Shown one piece after another: positions 37,551 through 47,840 of a DNA stretch of 64,000 nt (within the stretch, counting starts at the first letter, position 1; each line of letters opens with the position of its first letter). The DNA comes from Dietzia aurantiaca (GTDB lineage Bacteria > Actinomycetota > Actinomycetes > Mycobacteriales > Mycobacteriaceae). Where the stretch lies: NCBI RefSeq assembly GCF_021033825.1, contig NZ_JAIFXZ010000004.1, forward strand, positions 1-64,000, written 5' to 3'. Below the pieces are notes generated by a model that was given only the letters and a program-made list of their open reading frames with translations, made no database searches and was not told the DNA's origin. A program made the position numbers and the translations under genes.

Positions 37551-38426
37551 CTACTTGCTGTCCTTGTCAGACGCGGAGCTGACGTCACCGGGCGCTGCCG
37601 GGGCGGCGGAACCGCTCTTACCCAGCTCATTGAGCTGGTTCTCGAGGTAGCTGGTGAGCCGGCTGCGGTAGTCCTTCTCGAAGGTGCGGAGCTGGTCGAT
37701 CCGGCCCTCGAGCACGCCGCGCTGCTGGTTGATCGTGGCCATGATCTCGGTGTGCTTGCGCTCGGCGTCGGCCTGCAGGGCGTCGGCCTTGGCCTGCGCC
37801 TCCTTGACCTGCTGCTCGGAGCGGGCCTGGGCGTCCTTGACGATCCCGTCGGATTTGTTCTTGGCCTCGCCGAGGATGCGGTCGGCCTCCTTGCGGGCGT
37901 CACCGACCATCTTCTCGGAGTCGGACTTGGCGCTGCCGACCAGTCGATCCGACTCGCCGCGGGCCTTGGACATCAGCCCGTCGGACTCCTTCTTGGCCTC
38001 GCCGGTGAGACGATCGGCCATCTCCTGCGCCATGGCCAGCACGCGGGCGGCACGCAGGTGGGTGTCGGAGTTGGCTGCGCCGTCGTCCTCCGATTTGCCG
38101 AGCGACGGGGTGGCCGCGGCCGGCGTCGCAGCAGGCGCGGGCGCGGGGGCAGCCGGCGCGGCCGGGGCCGCAGCCTGCGGGGCGCTCGTGGCACCGGAGT
38201 CAGCGGAACCCTTGTCGCTCTTGTCGCCGGACTTGCGGGCCTTCTCGAGGTCCTTGCTCAGCTCGTCGACCCGATGACGGAGATCCTCGTTCTCCCCCAC
38301 GAGTTCCGCGAGCTCCTTCTCGACCAGGTCGAGGAACTGGTCGACCTCGTCCTCGTTATAGCCCCGCTTACCGATCGGTGGCTTGGAGAACGCGACGTTG
38401 TGCACATCGGCTGGAGTCAACGGCAT
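37551..38426 (-). CDS. wag31: Polar growth protein Wag31 (DivIVA)
   Basis: A 291-aa coiled-coil protein that marks curved membrane at the poles and directs tip growth in rod-shaped actinobacteria. The DivIVA N-terminus is clear ([31 protein letters not shown]). An Ala/Pro linker (about 80-118) follows. Residues 133-231 are nine consecutive 11-residue repeats (for example [22 protein letters not shown]), a hendecad coiled coil. The C-terminal [19 protein letters not shown] is conserved with mycobacterial Wag31. The ATG follows GAGGGGT. Confidence 0.95.
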   Translation of the reverse strand: MPLTPADVHNVAFSKPPIGKRGYNEDEVDQFLDLVEKELAELVGENEDLRHRVDELSKDLEKARKSGDKSDKGSADSGATSAPQAAAPAAPAAPAPAPAATPAAATPSLGKSEDDGAANSDTHLRAARVLAMAQEMADRLTGEAKKESDGLMSKARGESDRLVGSAKSDSEKMVGDARKEADRILGEAKNKSDGIVKDAQARSEQQVKEAQAKADALQADAERKHTEIMATINQQRGVLEGRIDQLRTFEKDYRSRLTSYLENQLNELGKSGSAAPAAPGDVSSASDKDSK

Positions 38427-38456
38427 GGGATACCCCTCGTGGTCGTCTCGGGTGCC

Positions 38457-38480
38457 GGTCCGGCGTTTTCGCACCGGACC
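38457..38480 (-). promoter_or_regulatory. Hairpin in the wag31 leader
   Basis: GGTCCGGTG and CGCCGGACC can pair over nine positions (one G-U) around a CGAAAA loop. It lies between the likely start of transcription and the wag31 ribosome-binding site, 30 bp before the ATG. Confidence 0.45.
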
Positions 38481-38495
38481 CACGACATCATTACT

Positions 38496-38523
38496 ACCTT
38501 AACGCGTGCCAATCTAGTCACAA
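38496..38523 (-). promoter_or_regulatory. Candidate wag31 promoter
   Basis: On the minus strand TTGTGA (38518-38523), a 16-bp spacer and TAAGGT (38496-38501). This fits a primary sigma factor promoter in the 130-bp gap after yggT, and suggests wag31 can be expressed apart from the division operon. Confidence 0.45.
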
Positions 38524-38556
38524 TCAGCCCGCGCGTCACCATGACCCCGCAGAGAC

Positions 38557-38856
38557 TCAGGCGACGCTGAACATCAGGTACCGCAGGATCACCTGGATCA
38601 CGATGATGATCACGAACAGTACGAGCACGGAGAGATCCAGCGAGATCTGACCCAGCCGGACCGGCTTGATCACCTTCCGCAACGCCTTGACCGGCGGGTC
38701 CGTGAGGGTGAACAGCCATTCCAACATCACGGCGACGAACCCCTTCGGACTCCAGCTACGGGAGAACGAGGCGATCATCTCGACGACGATCCGGGCCAGC
38801 AGCAGATACCAGAAGACCTGGGTGGCGATATAGAGGACCAGCAGGATTTCACGCAC
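38557..38856 (-). CDS. YggT-family membrane protein
   Basis: A 99-aa protein with two YggT-type transmembrane regions (residues 3-30 and 73-95) joined by a basic loop (SWSPKGFVAVMLEWLFTLTD, then PPVKALRKVIKPVRLG). YggT proteins accompany sepF and wag31 in Gram-positive division clusters; the role is not settled. The GTG at 38856 has TAGGGT 6 nt upstream, so a leaderless transcript is possible. Confidence 0.88.
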   Translation of the reverse strand: MREILLVLYIATQVFWYLLLARIVVEMIASFSRSWSPKGFVAVMLEWLFTLTDPPVKALRKVIKPVRLGQISLDLSVLVLFVIIIVIQVILRYLMFSVA

Positions 38857-38862
38857 GACTCA

Positions 38863-38868
38863 ACCCTA
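38863..38868 (-). promoter_or_regulatory. -10 box for leaderless transcription of the yggT gene
   Basis: TAGGGT on the minus strand ends 6 nt before the GTG at 38856, in the 47-bp gap after sepF. Confidence 0.45.
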
Positions 38869-38903
38869 CTGTCACCTCGTGGGAGCGCGTCGGCCGGCGT
38901 CGG

Positions 38904-39599
38904 TCAGCGACGGAATGCACCGTTGACGGCGTCACGGACCTCGGCCTCGGTGAGGTCCATGCCGGCCGGCTGCAATAGGAAGGTGCGCTCGCGATCGGCG
39001 ACCTTCTCCATGCGGCCGTCCAGACCGAAGACGAGCCCGGCGGCGAAGTCGACCATGCGGCGCGCGTCACCGGAGGCCATCGTGGACAGGTCCAGGACCA
39101 CGGCGCGGCCGGCGCGGAAGTGATCGCCCAGGCTCTTCCCGTCACCGAAGCCACGGGGACGCTCGACCACGGTCTCGGGGACGGTGACCAGACCGTCCTC
39201 GATGAAGTCCTCCTCGGGGGCGAGGGCGACCGCTCCGCGGGTGGCGGGCACACCGCGCATCGAGGCGCGGGCGCCGGCCTCGGCGGCGTGGTAGCGCCGG
39301 GGCCGCGGCGCGACCTCGTCTGCCATGGCCCTGCGGGGGGCGGCGGCCCGATCGTCGATCGGGTCCAGCTCCTCGAGGCGGGGACGCGGTGCGGGCTCCT
39401 CGGCGTACCGGTCCGCGGCGTAGCCGTAATCGTCCCGCCGATCGCGTCCGATCGCGTCCAGGTCATCCATCTCGTGCATCGCGCGAGAGGCCCGGGGGTC
39501 GTGGTGCACGGGGCGGTCGTAGTCGTCCAGGTACTCGTCCTCGTACGCCGCGACGGGCGCCATTCCGAAGTACTCCTTGAACCGGGCGATTGCGCTCAT
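38904..39599 (-). CDS. sepF: Cell division protein SepF
   Basis: A 231-aa FtsZ-membrane tether that replaces FtsA in actinobacteria. The N-terminal amphipathic helix (MSAIARFKEYFGM) inserts into the membrane; a long Asp/Arg/Ala-rich linker covers residues 20-135; the SepF core (from about 140) has RAVVLDLSTMASGDARRMVDF and RTFLLQPAGM. The core binds the FtsZ C-terminal peptide. The ATG follows AGGAAGG. Confidence 0.95.
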   Translation of the reverse strand: MSAIARFKEYFGMAPVAAYEDEYLDDYDRPVHHDPRASRAMHEMDDLDAIGRDRRDDYGYAADRYAEEPAPRPRLEELDPIDDRAAAPRRAMADEVAPRPRRYHAAEAGARASMRGVPATRGAVALAPEEDFIEDGLVTVPETVVERPRGFGDGKSLGDHFRAGRAVVLDLSTMASGDARRMVDFAAGLVFGLDGRMEKVADRERTFLLQPAGMDLTEAEVRDAVNGAFRR

Positions 39600-39673
39600 C
39601 TTCCGGGACCTTCCTGGTAACGGGGTCGTCGCGGGCTAGGCGTCGTGGGAGACGCCTCCCACGAGGTTGGATC

Positions 39674-40408
39674 TCAAACTACTGGGCGGGGGCCGAGGAT
39701 CGCCGTTCCGACACGCACGCAGGTCGATCCCGCGGCTATCGCGGCCTCGATGTCGCCGGACATGCCGGCGGAGAACCCGATCGCCCCGGGGTGCGCACGT
39801 CGGAGACCTTCCGCGATCTCCGCGGCATCGGCGAAGTGCGCGGCCGCGTCCCCCTCGAGTGGGGGCACCACCATCAGTCCGGAGAGGGTGAGATGCGCGA
39901 GTCCGGCCACGTGGTCGGCGAGCGCGGGCAGGTCCTCTCGCGAGACCCCACCGCGCGAGGTGTCGCCGTCGAGGCTGAGCTGGAGGAGGACGGGCAGCGG
40001 CGGCACGTCGTCACGCTCGTCGGCCAGTCGTGCCCGGCCGCGGTCGAGGCCGCCTGCGACCTTCGCCGAGTGCACGGAGTGGACCCGGTCGGCCCACCCT
40101 GCGACCGCGGTCGCCTTGTTGGACTGGATGTTGCCCACCATGTTCCACCGCACCGAGGAAGCGAGCCCGGCGTCGGCCGCCGCGAGGTCGGCGACCTTGG
40201 CGGCCGCCTCCTGGACCCTGTTCTCCCCCACGTCGCGCACGCCGAGCCGCGCGAGACGGATCACGTCGTCGACGGGATGGAACTTGGTGACGACGACGAG
40301 GTCGACCTCGTCCGTCCGGCCGGCAGCCGCCAGGGCGGCGTCGAGTCGCTCGCGGGTGGCGGCCAGTCGGATCGCCAGTTCGTCTGTCCGGGGGTCAGTC
40401 ACGACCAC
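39674..40408 (-). CDS. yggS: YggS-family PLP homeostasis protein
   Basis: A 244-aa PLP-binding TIM-barrel protein without known catalytic turnover, important for vitamin B6 balance. The PLP lysine lies in VVVTKFHP near residue 41; GENRVQEAAAK and WNMVGNIQSNK follow; the phosphate-binding end is VRVGTAILGPR. It sits in the usual place between pgeF and sepF. The GTG start has no clear ribosome-binding site, and the 130 bp before it hold no gene. Confidence 0.92.
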   Translation of the reverse strand: MVVTDPRTDELAIRLAATRERLDAALAAAGRTDEVDLVVVTKFHPVDDVIRLARLGVRDVGENRVQEAAAKVADLAAADAGLASSVRWNMVGNIQSNKATAVAGWADRVHSVHSAKVAGGLDRGRARLADERDDVPPLPVLLQLSLDGDTSRGGVSREDLPALADHVAGLAHLTLSGLMVVPPLEGDAAAHFADAAEIAEGLRRAHPGAIGFSAGMSGDIEAAIAAGSTCVRVGTAILGPRPVV

Positions 40409-40538
40409 CTACCGATACGCCGACGCAGTGCTGCATGGCCCGTAACCTATCGGAATACCCGTCGGCCCGGCCAGACACACCGTGGCCCGGTCAGACCGCG
40501 GCCCGACGCGGTCGCGATCCTGCAGGCGTCGTGGACGC

Positions 40539-41258
40539 CTAGTCGCGCCAGATGACGGAGGCCTGTCGTCCGGTCCGGCCCTGCCGGCGATACGAGAACA
40601 GGGACTCGTCGGCGATCGTGCACCGCGGATCGGAGTCGACCCTGCTCACGCCGAGTCCGGCGAGCTGCCGGGTGATGCCCGCCCGGAGGTCGACCCCGGA
40701 GGTGCCGCCGACGGTACGGGTCCGACTGCCGGGCAACGCGGCCTCGACCTCGTCTGCGAGTTCGTCCGGGAGTTCGTAGTGCTCCCCCGCCGCGGCGGGG
40801 CCGAGCAGGACCGTGAGGCGCTCGGCGCGGGCACCGAGGGAGGTCATGGCCCCGATGAGCGCGGGCACGATCCCCCCGACGGCACCGACCCGTCCGGCGT
40901 GGACCGCACCGATCACACCGGCCTCGGAGTCCGCGGCCAGCACGGGCACGCAGTCCGCGGTGAGCACGGCCAGGGCCAGACCCGGCTTGTCGGTCACCAG
41001 ACCGTCGGTGGCGGGGACGGGCCCGCCGGTCGCCCGGGTGACGCGGGCGATGCGGGTGCCGTGGACCTGATCCATCCACACGACATCGGAGGCGGGCAGA
41101 CCGAGGCGGCGTGCGAGCCGCGCCCGGTTCGCCGCGACCGCCGCGGGGGCGTCGCCGACGTGGTCGCCCAGGTTGAACGAGTCGAAATCACCGGTGGACG
41201 CGCCGCCACGGCGGTCGGTGACCACCCGGCGGACGCGTCCGGTGCTGTGAGATGCCAC
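40539..41258 (-). CDS. pgeF: PgeF/YfiH-family multicopper-polyphenol oxidoreductase-like protein
   Basis: A 239-aa protein of the laccase-domain (DUF152) family; relatives act in peptidoglycan editing or as purine nucleoside phosphorylases. Zinc ligands lie in MDQVHGTRI, LTADCVPVL and AVHAGRVGAVGG. The last motif is usually HAGWRG, so the Trp is missing here. The GTG at 41258 is 8 bp after the ftsZ stop. Confidence 0.88.
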   Translation of the reverse strand: MASHSTGRVRRVVTDRRGGASTGDFDSFNLGDHVGDAPAAVAANRARLARRLGLPASDVVWMDQVHGTRIARVTRATGGPVPATDGLVTDKPGLALAVLTADCVPVLAADSEAGVIGAVHAGRVGAVGGIVPALIGAMTSLGARAERLTVLLGPAAAGEHYELPDELADEVEAALPGSRTRTVGGTSGVDLRAGITRQLAGLGVSRVDSDPRCTIADESLFSYRRQGRTGRQASVIWRD

Positions 41259-41266
41259 TATCGGCC

Positions 41267-42472
41267 TCAGTGCCGCATGAACGGCGGGACGTCGATGTCG
41301 TCGTCCTCGTCACGGCGGCGGGACGACGGTGCGGGCGAGGACGAGGGCCCGGCCGAGCCGGCGGACGCCGGGTACGAAGGCTCCTCGCGACGGCCTCCAC
41401 CGAGGGGCGTCGAGCCGAGCTCGGAGGCTCCGCCGGTGTCCCCGGAGGCTCCGGGTACCGCATCCTCGTCGTCGAGATGGTGACGGCCGCGGCGCGGCTG
41501 GGCACCACCCGCGGTGATCGGACGCGATCCGCCCTCGAACCCGGCGGCGATGACGGTCACGCGGACCTCGTCGCCCAGCGAGTCGTCCACGACGGTGCCG
41601 AAGATGATGTTGGCGTCCGGGTGCGCCTCCTCCTGCACGAGCGAGGCGGCCTCGTTGATCTCGAACAGCCCCAGGTCGCTGCCGCCGGCGATGGACATGA
41701 GCACGCCCTTGGCGCCCTCCATCGTGGTCTCGAGCAGCGGCGAGTTGATCGCGGCCTCCGCGGCCTTGAACGCGCGACCCTCCCCCCGTGACGAACCGAT
41801 TCCCATGAGGGCGCTGCCCGCGCCGGACATCACGCCCTTGACGTCGGCGAAGTCGACGTTGATCACGCCCGGGGTGGTGATGAGGTCGGTGATGCCCTGG
41901 ACACCGTTGAGCAGGACCTCGTCGGCGGTCTTGAACGCCTCCATCATCGACACCCCCGCGTCGCCCAGCTGGAGGAGACGGTCGTTCGGGATCACGATGA
42001 GCGTGTCGCAGGCCTCGCGCAGCTGATCGATGCCCGAGTCCGCCTGGCCGCCGCGACGCTTGCCCTCGAACGAGAACGGACGGGTGACCACACCCACGGT
42101 GAGCGCGCCGAGCTTGCGCGCGATCGCCGCCACGACGGGCGCGCCGCCCGTGCCGGTGCCACCCCCCTCGCCGGCGGTGACGAAGACCATGTCGGCCCCC
42201 TTGAGGACCTCTTCGATCTCGTCCTTGTGGTCCTCGGCGGCCTTACGGCCGACCTCCGGGTCGGCGCCGGCACCGAGCCCGCGGGTGAGCTCCCGGCCCA
42301 CGTCGAGCTTGACATCGGCGTCCGACATGAGCAGGGCCTGCGCGTCGGTGTTCACCGCGATGAACTCGACGCCCTTGAGCCCCTCGTCGATCATGCGGTT
42401 GACCGCGTTGACGCCACCGCCGCCGATTCCGACGACCTTGATGACTGCGAGGTAGTTATGCGGTGAGCTCAT
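41267..42472 (-). CDS. ftsZ: Cell division GTPase FtsZ
   Basis: The 401-aa tubulin-like protein that forms the division ring. It has [13 protein letters not shown] near residue 16, the nucleotide-binding GGGTGTG at 103-109 and a variable Gly/Ser/Pro linker (about 325-390). It ends with the conserved peptide DVPPFMRH that binds SepF and FtsW. The ATG at 42472 is well conserved. A 218-bp gap to ftsQ carries its own regulatory palindrome. Confidence 0.97.
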   Translation of the reverse strand: MSSPHNYLAVIKVVGIGGGGVNAVNRMIDEGLKGVEFIAVNTDAQALLMSDADVKLDVGRELTRGLGAGADPEVGRKAAEDHKDEIEEVLKGADMVFVTAGEGGGTGTGGAPVVAAIARKLGALTVGVVTRPFSFEGKRRGGQADSGIDQLREACDTLIVIPNDRLLQLGDAGVSMMEAFKTADEVLLNGVQGITDLITTPGVINVDFADVKGVMSGAGSALMGIGSSRGEGRAFKAAEAAINSPLLETTMEGAKGVLMSIAGGSDLGLFEINEAASLVQEEAHPDANIIFGTVVDDSLGDEVRVTVIAAGFEGGSRPITAGGAQPRRGRHHLDDEDAVPGASGDTGGASELGSTPLGGGRREEPSYPASAGSAGPSSSPAPSSRRRDEDDDIDVPPFMRH

Positions 42473-42550
42473 CGAGGCCCGGCCTTCCTTTGGGGGTGTC
42501 GTGCTCGGTTGCGTGCTGTCTCGACGAAAGTTCTGTGAACCTGAAGTCTC

Positions 42551-42567
42551 ACCCTCTAGTTGAGGGT
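42551..42567. promoter_or_regulatory. Palindrome in the ftsZ upstream region
   Basis: ACCCTC-TAGTT-GAGGGT is a perfect 6-bp inverted repeat about 80 bp before the ftsZ ATG. TTTAACCCTCAACTAGAGGG on the minus strand resembles sequences I recall upstream of ftsZ in other actinobacteria. It could overlap a -10 region or be an operator. The rest of the 218-bp ftsQ-ftsZ gap shows no gene. Confidence 0.45.
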
Positions 42568-42690
42568 TAAACTTGCTGGTCAGAGGCCTTTTCCGCCGTC
42601 GGATCACACGGTAGGGGCAGCAACCCCGTGCGTCCACGAAGCGCGTGGGCGTGTCGTGTCGACCGGCGCGTGAAGGGGCCGTCCGGCCGG

Positions 42691-43515
42691 CTAGCGGGAG
42701 GTCGGCAGCGCCGGATTGGAGACGTTCCAGGTCTCGCCGGGCTGCTCGAGCACCATCTGCAGGGCGATCGCCTTCTCCTGGTCGCGGCCCGCCGCGCCCC
42801 ATTCGACGATCCGGCCGTCCCCGAGGGTGAGGACGATCGAGGCCGGGGTGTCCACCTCGACCTCGGTGAGCTCCTGTCCGGCCGTACCCCGGACCGCGTC
42901 GAACACGGTCGCCAGGTCCCGCACGATCCCCGGCAGGTTGCTCTGCGCGTCCTCGCCCACGGTCAGCAGCGGCGTTCCCGGCGGCGCCTCCCCCTCACCG
43001 AAGTCGATGCCCTGGGCGTCCACGAGATGCTGTGCGCCGTCGACGTCCACCACGACCAGGGCGGTCCGCTCGACCAGCTCGATCCGTAGGGCCGACGGGT
43101 AGTCGCGCGTCACCGTCACCTGGTCGACCCGGGGGATCCCCGCGACCCGGCGGGCCACCGCGTGGGTGTCCACCTGTAGCAGCGGGGTGCCGGGGGCCAC
43201 CGCGGCACGCTCCACGACGACCTCCGCGGGGATGGTCTGCGGTCCGTTGACGTTGACCTCGCGCACCGCGAACACCGGGAGGAAGTACATGGCGATGTAC
43301 GCGATGAGGACGACGACCAGGGCCACGCCGAGCCCGATGTAGATGCGGTTGGTCCGGCGACGTCGACGCCGCAACCTGGCGCGGACGGCCGGATCGGAGT
43401 GCCGGACACGCTCGTCGGACTCGCGAACGGCGGCCGCATCCCGGTGGCGGTCGGGGTCGTCGGTCAGCGGGCCCTCCCGTCCGGGATCAGGCCGGTCGAC
43501 GGGGTCGTCGGTCAC
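42691..43515 (-). CDS. ftsQ: Cell division protein FtsQ
   Basis: A 274-aa single-pass protein of the FtsQBL divisome subcomplex. A polar, acidic cytoplasmic N-terminus (about 55 residues) precedes the transmembrane helix (about 60-80). Then come a POTRA domain ([17 protein letters not shown]) and the FtsQ domain ([19 protein letters not shown]). The GTG at 43515 follows GAGGAGG and lies 13 bp after murC. No ddl or ftsA gene lies between murC and ftsZ. Confidence 0.93.
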   Translation of the reverse strand: MTDDPVDRPDPGREGPLTDDPDRHRDAAAVRESDERVRHSDPAVRARLRRRRRRTNRIYIGLGVALVVVLIAYIAMYFLPVFAVREVNVNGPQTIPAEVVVERAAVAPGTPLLQVDTHAVARRVAGIPRVDQVTVTRDYPSALRIELVERTALVVVDVDGAQHLVDAQGIDFGEGEAPPGTPLLTVGEDAQSNLPGIVRDLATVFDAVRGTAGQELTEVEVDTPASIVLTLGDGRIVEWGAAGRDQEKAIALQMVLEQPGETWNVSNPALPTSR

Positions 43516-43528
43516 CGTCCGGCCCTCC

Positions 43529-44998
43529 TCACGACCCCTGCCCGGCGCCGGCGACGAGGCGCGGGCCGAGCGTGGTGATGTCGCCGGCGCCGAGCGTGAA
43601 CACCACATCGTCCGGGGCCAGCAGGCCGGTGACGGTGGACAGGGCCTCGTCGAGGTCGGCGGCCCTGTGCACGGGCGCGGTGACGTGACGGGTGATGAGC
43701 CCCGCGTCGACGCCGGGCTCGGGCTGCTCCCGGGCGCCGTAGACCTCGAGCACGACCACCTCGTCCGCCAGCGACAGCGCCAGGCCGAACTCCTCCGCGA
43801 AGATCCGCGTCCGCGAGTACAGGTGGGGCTGGAACACGGCCACGAGGCGTCCGCCGTCGGCCTCGACGATCTCGCGTGCCGCGCCGAGAACCGCGGTCAC
43901 CTCGGTGGGATGGTGCGCGTAGTCGTCGAAGACGCGCGCCCGGCCGCCGGCCACCCGCGCCTCGCCCTTGGGCTCGAACCGGCGCCCCACTCCCCCGAAC
44001 CCGGACAGCCCCGCCAGGAAGCCCTCGAGGTCGAATCGGTCGTGGCCCGTCACCTCACGTGCGGCCAGCAGTGCGGCGAGTGCGTTGAGCGCCATGTGCT
44101 CGCCCGGCGTACCCACGTGCAGTTCGCCCCGGGCCCCACCGTCGAGGGTGAGCCCGGCGCGGGCGCCGGTCGAGTCGACCGTGACCGTGTCGAGCGCGGC
44201 GGCGACGGGGAGGCCGGTGTCCGGGCCGGTGGTGGTGCGGTACCCCAGCACGCGCACGCCGGCCGCGGCGGCGCGGCGGGCGCGCTCGGCCGCGCCCTCG
44301 TCGTCGAGGCACACCACGAGCGCACCTGACGCGGGGATGCGGGCGAGGAAGGTGTCGAACACCTCGAAGTAGGCCTCGGCTGTCCCGAAGTGGTCGAGGT
44401 GGTCCGGTTCGGCGTTGGTGAGGATCACCACGTCGGGGTCGTAGTGCACCAACGAACCGTCGGACTCGTCGGCCTCGGCGACGAACACCGGGTCCGCGCC
44501 GCCCCGGGCGTTGGTACCGAACTGAAGTACCGTCCCGCCCACGGCGAAGGACGGATCCGATCCGGCCGCGGCCATCCCCGCGATGAGCATCGAGGTGGTG
44601 GAGGTCTTGCCGTGGGTCCCACACACCATGATCGACCGGACAGAGCGCGCCAGCTGCCCGAGCACCTGGGAGCGGGTCACCACGGGGATGCCGGCCTCAC
44701 GGGCCGCGACGAGTTCGGGGTTGTCCGCGGGGATCGCGGCCTTGGAGACCACCACGATCTCGGGGGCCTGCCCCAGCGCGCCGAGCGCCTCGCCGTGGTG
44801 GCCGACGCGGACCACCGCGCCGCGATGCTCGAGCGCGCGCAGCTCGACCGAGTCTCGCGCATCGCTGCCCGACACCGCCACTCCGTGATCGAGCAGGATG
44901 CGGGCGACGGCGGACATGCCGGCGCCGCCGATCCCGATCATGTGCACGCGGTTCAGGACCACGGGCACCGCGGCGTGGGTGGCGGGGGCATCGGTCAC
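43529..44998 (-). CDS. murC: UDP-N-acetylmuramate--L-alanine ligase
   Basis: A 489-aa Mur ligase adding the first amino acid, L-Ala, to UDP-MurNAc. Its Rossmann start is [12 protein letters not shown] (19-30), the ATP loop [10 protein letters not shown] (126-135), with EADESDGS and [10 protein letters not shown] downstream. The GTG at 44998 overlaps the murG stop by 4 bp. The upstream long open frame through murG is not coding. Confidence 0.96.
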   Translation of the reverse strand: MTDAPATHAAVPVVLNRVHMIGIGGAGMSAVARILLDHGVAVSGSDARDSVELRALEHRGAVVRVGHHGEALGALGQAPEIVVVSKAAIPADNPELVAAREAGIPVVTRSQVLGQLARSVRSIMVCGTHGKTSTTSMLIAGMAAAGSDPSFAVGGTVLQFGTNARGGADPVFVAEADESDGSLVHYDPDVVILTNAEPDHLDHFGTAEAYFEVFDTFLARIPASGALVVCLDDEGAAERARRAAAAGVRVLGYRTTTGPDTGLPVAAALDTVTVDSTGARAGLTLDGGARGELHVGTPGEHMALNALAALLAAREVTGHDRFDLEGFLAGLSGFGGVGRRFEPKGEARVAGGRARVFDDYAHHPTEVTAVLGAAREIVEADGGRLVAVFQPHLYSRTRIFAEEFGLALSLADEVVVLEVYGAREQPEPGVDAGLITRHVTAPVHRAADLDEALSTVTGLLAPDDVVFTLGAGDITTLGPRLVAGAGQGS

Positions 44999-46122
44999 CG
45001 GGCGGCCTTTCCGGCGGCGTCGAGCGCGGCCCGGGCCACGACCTCCGCCGCGTTTCGGGAGCCGCCGCTGACGGCGGCCACGGACATCGCGTCGAGCCGG
45101 TCGCGGTCGAGCAAGAGCGGCAACACCGTCGACCGCAGGTAGTCGGGGCTCAGGTCGGCGTCGTCGACCATCAGGGAGCCGCCGCCGGCGACGAGGTCCC
45201 GCGCATTGAGCGCCTGCTCGCCGTTGCCGTGGGGCAGCGGGACGAACACGGCGGGCAGCCCGACGGCCGAGACCTCGGCCACGGTGATCGCGCCGGAGCG
45301 GCACAGGATGAGGTCGGCGGCGGCGTACGCGAGATCCATGCGGTCCAGGTACGGCACCGTCACGTACGGCGCGCCGGCTCCGGTCACGGTCGGTGCGTCG
45401 TCGACGTTCTTCGGGCCCACCGCGTGGAGCACGCCGACGCCGGCGGCGGCGAACTCCTCCGCGACCGCGGACATCGCCGTGTTCAGCGAGCGGGCGCCCT
45501 GGGAACCGCCGACCACCAGCAGGGTCGGTGCGTCCGGGTCGAGGCCGAACGCCCGACGCGCCTCGTCGCGCAGCTCCCGACGGTCGAGGTTCGCGACCGA
45601 CTGTCTGACGGGATTGCCGACCACCAGGGCATCGAGCCCCGAGTCGGTCACGGCCGTGAGCGTCGCCTCGGCGTACCGGGCGCCGAGCTTGTTGGCGATC
45701 CCGGCACGGGCGTTGGCCTCGTGCACGACGATCGGCACCCGCCGACCGCGGCCGGCGAGCGGTCCGGCGGCGAGGTAGACCGGCACGCAGGCGTAGCCGC
45801 CGAATCCCACCACGACGTCGGCCCCGGTCCGGCGCAACATCGCGCGCGCGCCGCGGACGGCCCTGAAGAGCCGTCCGGGCAGCCGGAACAGGTCGCCGTT
45901 GACGCGCCGCGGGAGCGGGACCGGGTCCACGAGTTCGAGGGGGACGCCGCGCTGCGGGACGATCTCGGTCTCCAACCCGCGTGGGGTGCCGACCGCGGTG
46001 ACACGGGCGGTGGGGTCCAGGACGGTGACGGCCTCGCCCACCGCGAGGGCGGGTTCGATGTGACCGGCGGTCCCGCCGCCGACCACCAGGACCGAGGGCC
46101 CGCGTGTCGTACTCGTACTCAT
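44995..46122 (-). CDS. murG: Lipid II synthase MurG (GlcNAc transferase)
   Basis: A 375-aa peripheral membrane GT-B glycosyltransferase converting lipid I to lipid II. The N-terminal glycine loop is GGGTAGH at 15-21; [16 protein letters not shown] and [12 protein letters not shown] bind acceptor and membrane; [10 protein letters not shown] and [12 protein letters not shown] bind UDP-GlcNAc. The ATG overlaps the ftsW stop by 4 bp. Confidence 0.96.
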   Translation of the reverse strand: MSTSTTRGPSVLVVGGGTAGHIEPALAVGEAVTVLDPTARVTAVGTPRGLETEIVPQRGVPLELVDPVPLPRRVNGDLFRLPGRLFRAVRGARAMLRRTGADVVVGFGGYACVPVYLAAGPLAGRGRRVPIVVHEANARAGIANKLGARYAEATLTAVTDSGLDALVVGNPVRQSVANLDRRELRDEARRAFGLDPDAPTLLVVGGSQGARSLNTAMSAVAEEFAAAGVGVLHAVGPKNVDDAPTVTGAGAPYVTVPYLDRMDLAYAAADLILCRSGAITVAEVSAVGLPAVFVPLPHGNGEQALNARDLVAGGGSLMVDDADLSPDYLRSTVLPLLLDRDRLDAMSVAAVSGGSRNAAEVVARAALDAAGKAAR

Positions 46123-47837
46123 CGCTCCCTACCGCGGTGGATCGGACTTGGTCTGGGGGTCCCCGGGGTCGGCCGGGCGCCGGGGTCGGTGGCACGTCGC
46201 GGCTGGCGACGCTCCTCTTCGCGACCGCGCACGGGGCGCGCGTTGCGGCCGGTCATGGCGGTCGCGCCGCGCCGACGGTCGCGGGCGGCGTCGCCGGGGA
46301 TCGGCATCGTCTCGTACACCGGGGCCCGCGGCGCGCCGCGGGGTGGCCTGGGCACCGGAGCCGGCTCCGCCACGCGACGGCCGCCCCCACTCCTACGCGG
46401 CGTCGGACCGCCGGGGCCGGAGGCCGGCCGGCGGGTCACCGGCTCGCCGTAGCGGCGGGCGCCCTCGCTGGAACGACCGGGGGCCGCCGAGGCGGGCACC
46501 GGACGCTCAGGGGTGTAGGGCTGCGGGTCGGGAAGAGAGAATCGACGACGACGGCGACGCTGCGGCGACGAGAGGATCGCGGAGATCGCCTCGGGCTCGT
46601 GCCGTGCACAGTTGGCCAGCAGACCGAGTGAGGTCAGGGTGACCACCGCCGAGGTGCCGCCGTTGGAGATGAGCGGCAACTGCAGGCCGGTCACGGGCAG
46701 CAGGCCCACCACGTAGCCGATGTTGATGAACGCCTGCAGGACGATCGTCGCCGTGATGGTGCCCGCGAGCAGCCGACGGAACGGGTCGACCGACCGCATC
46801 GCGATCCGCAGGCCGGCCCAGCCGAGCGTGAGGTACAGGGAGACCACGACCGCCGCGCCGAACCAGCCGAGTTCCTCGCCGATGATCGCGAAGATGAAGT
46901 CGTTCGTCGCCTCGGGCAGGTAGAACCACTTCGCACTGGACTGTCCCAGCCCCACGCCGAACAGACCGCCGTCGGCGAGGGAGAGCATTCCCTGATACGA
47001 CTGGTAGGCCGCGCCCTGGGGGTTGGAGAAGTCGCCCCGGAGGGTGTCGATGTAGGTGCGGATCCGCTCGAAGCGGTAGGCGAACGCCACCGCGAGGACG
47101 CCGAAAAGGGCGGTGCCGAACGCGATCACCAGGACGAAATGGCGCGTGGGGTAACCCGCGAACCACAGGATGCACAGGAACGCGATGGTCACCGCGGTCG
47201 CCATGCCCAGGTCGGGGGCGACGACGACGAGGCCCGCCACCACGAGGAAGCCGACCACCGCAGGGAACAGCAGGTCCAGCCAGTACCCCGTCCGGATGCG
47301 CTTGGCGACCACCGAGGATGCCCAGATGATGAACGCGAACTTGGCGATCTCGGCGGGCTGGATGGAGAAGAACCCGAGGTTGATCCAGCCGCGAGAACCA
47401 TTGATCTCGGAACCGATGCCCGGGATGAGGACCGCCACGAGCAGGCCGATCGAGACCAGCAGCATCGGCGTCCCCAACCTGCGTAACAGGTCGAAGCGCA
47501 TCCGCAGCGCCGCCGCGAACCCGATCACGCCGAGACCGACGAACATGGCCTGGCGCAGGAAGATGTCGAACGGGGTGCCGCCGCCGGAGAAGGCGAGCAC
47601 GTTCGAGCTGGACAGCACCATGCCGAGCCCGATCACGGTGAGCAATGCCGTGACCACCATGACCACGTGGTACGACGTCAGCGGGGCACGGTTGATCGCC
47701 ACCAGCGGCGCGGCGATGCGGCCGAGCAGATCAGGACGGGTCTCCCGGTCACCGCTGTCGCCGGTGGGCCTGTCGGCGGCGCGGTCGGCGTCGGTGCCGG
47801 GGCGTCGCCCACGGCGAGCGGGGTTCTCCAGTGCCAT
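46119..47837 (-). CDS. ftsW: SEDS peptidoglycan glycosyltransferase FtsW
   Basis: A 572-aa membrane protein with about ten helices (residues 55-435) that polymerises lipid II with FtsI at the septum. SEDS motifs include [27 protein letters not shown], and [13 protein letters not shown] near the end. A cytoplasmic tail of about 130 residues is strongly basic and Pro/Arg-rich, longer than in most bacteria; similar tails in mycobacteria bind FtsZ. The ATG follows CGGGAGG. Confidence 0.95.
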   Translation of the reverse strand: MALENPARRGRRPGTDADRAADRPTGDSGDRETRPDLLGRIAAPLVAINRAPLTSYHVVMVVTALLTVIGLGMVLSSSNVLAFSGGGTPFDIFLRQAMFVGLGVIGFAAALRMRFDLLRRLGTPMLLVSIGLLVAVLIPGIGSEINGSRGWINLGFFSIQPAEIAKFAFIIWASSVVAKRIRTGYWLDLLFPAVVGFLVVAGLVVVAPDLGMATAVTIAFLCILWFAGYPTRHFVLVIAFGTALFGVLAVAFAYRFERIRTYIDTLRGDFSNPQGAAYQSYQGMLSLADGGLFGVGLGQSSAKWFYLPEATNDFIFAIIGEELGWFGAAVVVSLYLTLGWAGLRIAMRSVDPFRRLLAGTITATIVLQAFINIGYVVGLLPVTGLQLPLISNGGTSAVVTLTSLGLLANCARHEPEAISAILSSPQRRRRRRFSLPDPQPYTPERPVPASAAPGRSSEGARRYGEPVTRRPASGPGGPTPRRSGGGRRVAEPAPVPRPPRGAPRAPVYETMPIPGDAARDRRRGATAMTGRNARPVRGREEERRQPRRATDPGARPTPGTPRPSPIHRGRER

Positions 47838-47840
47838 GCC

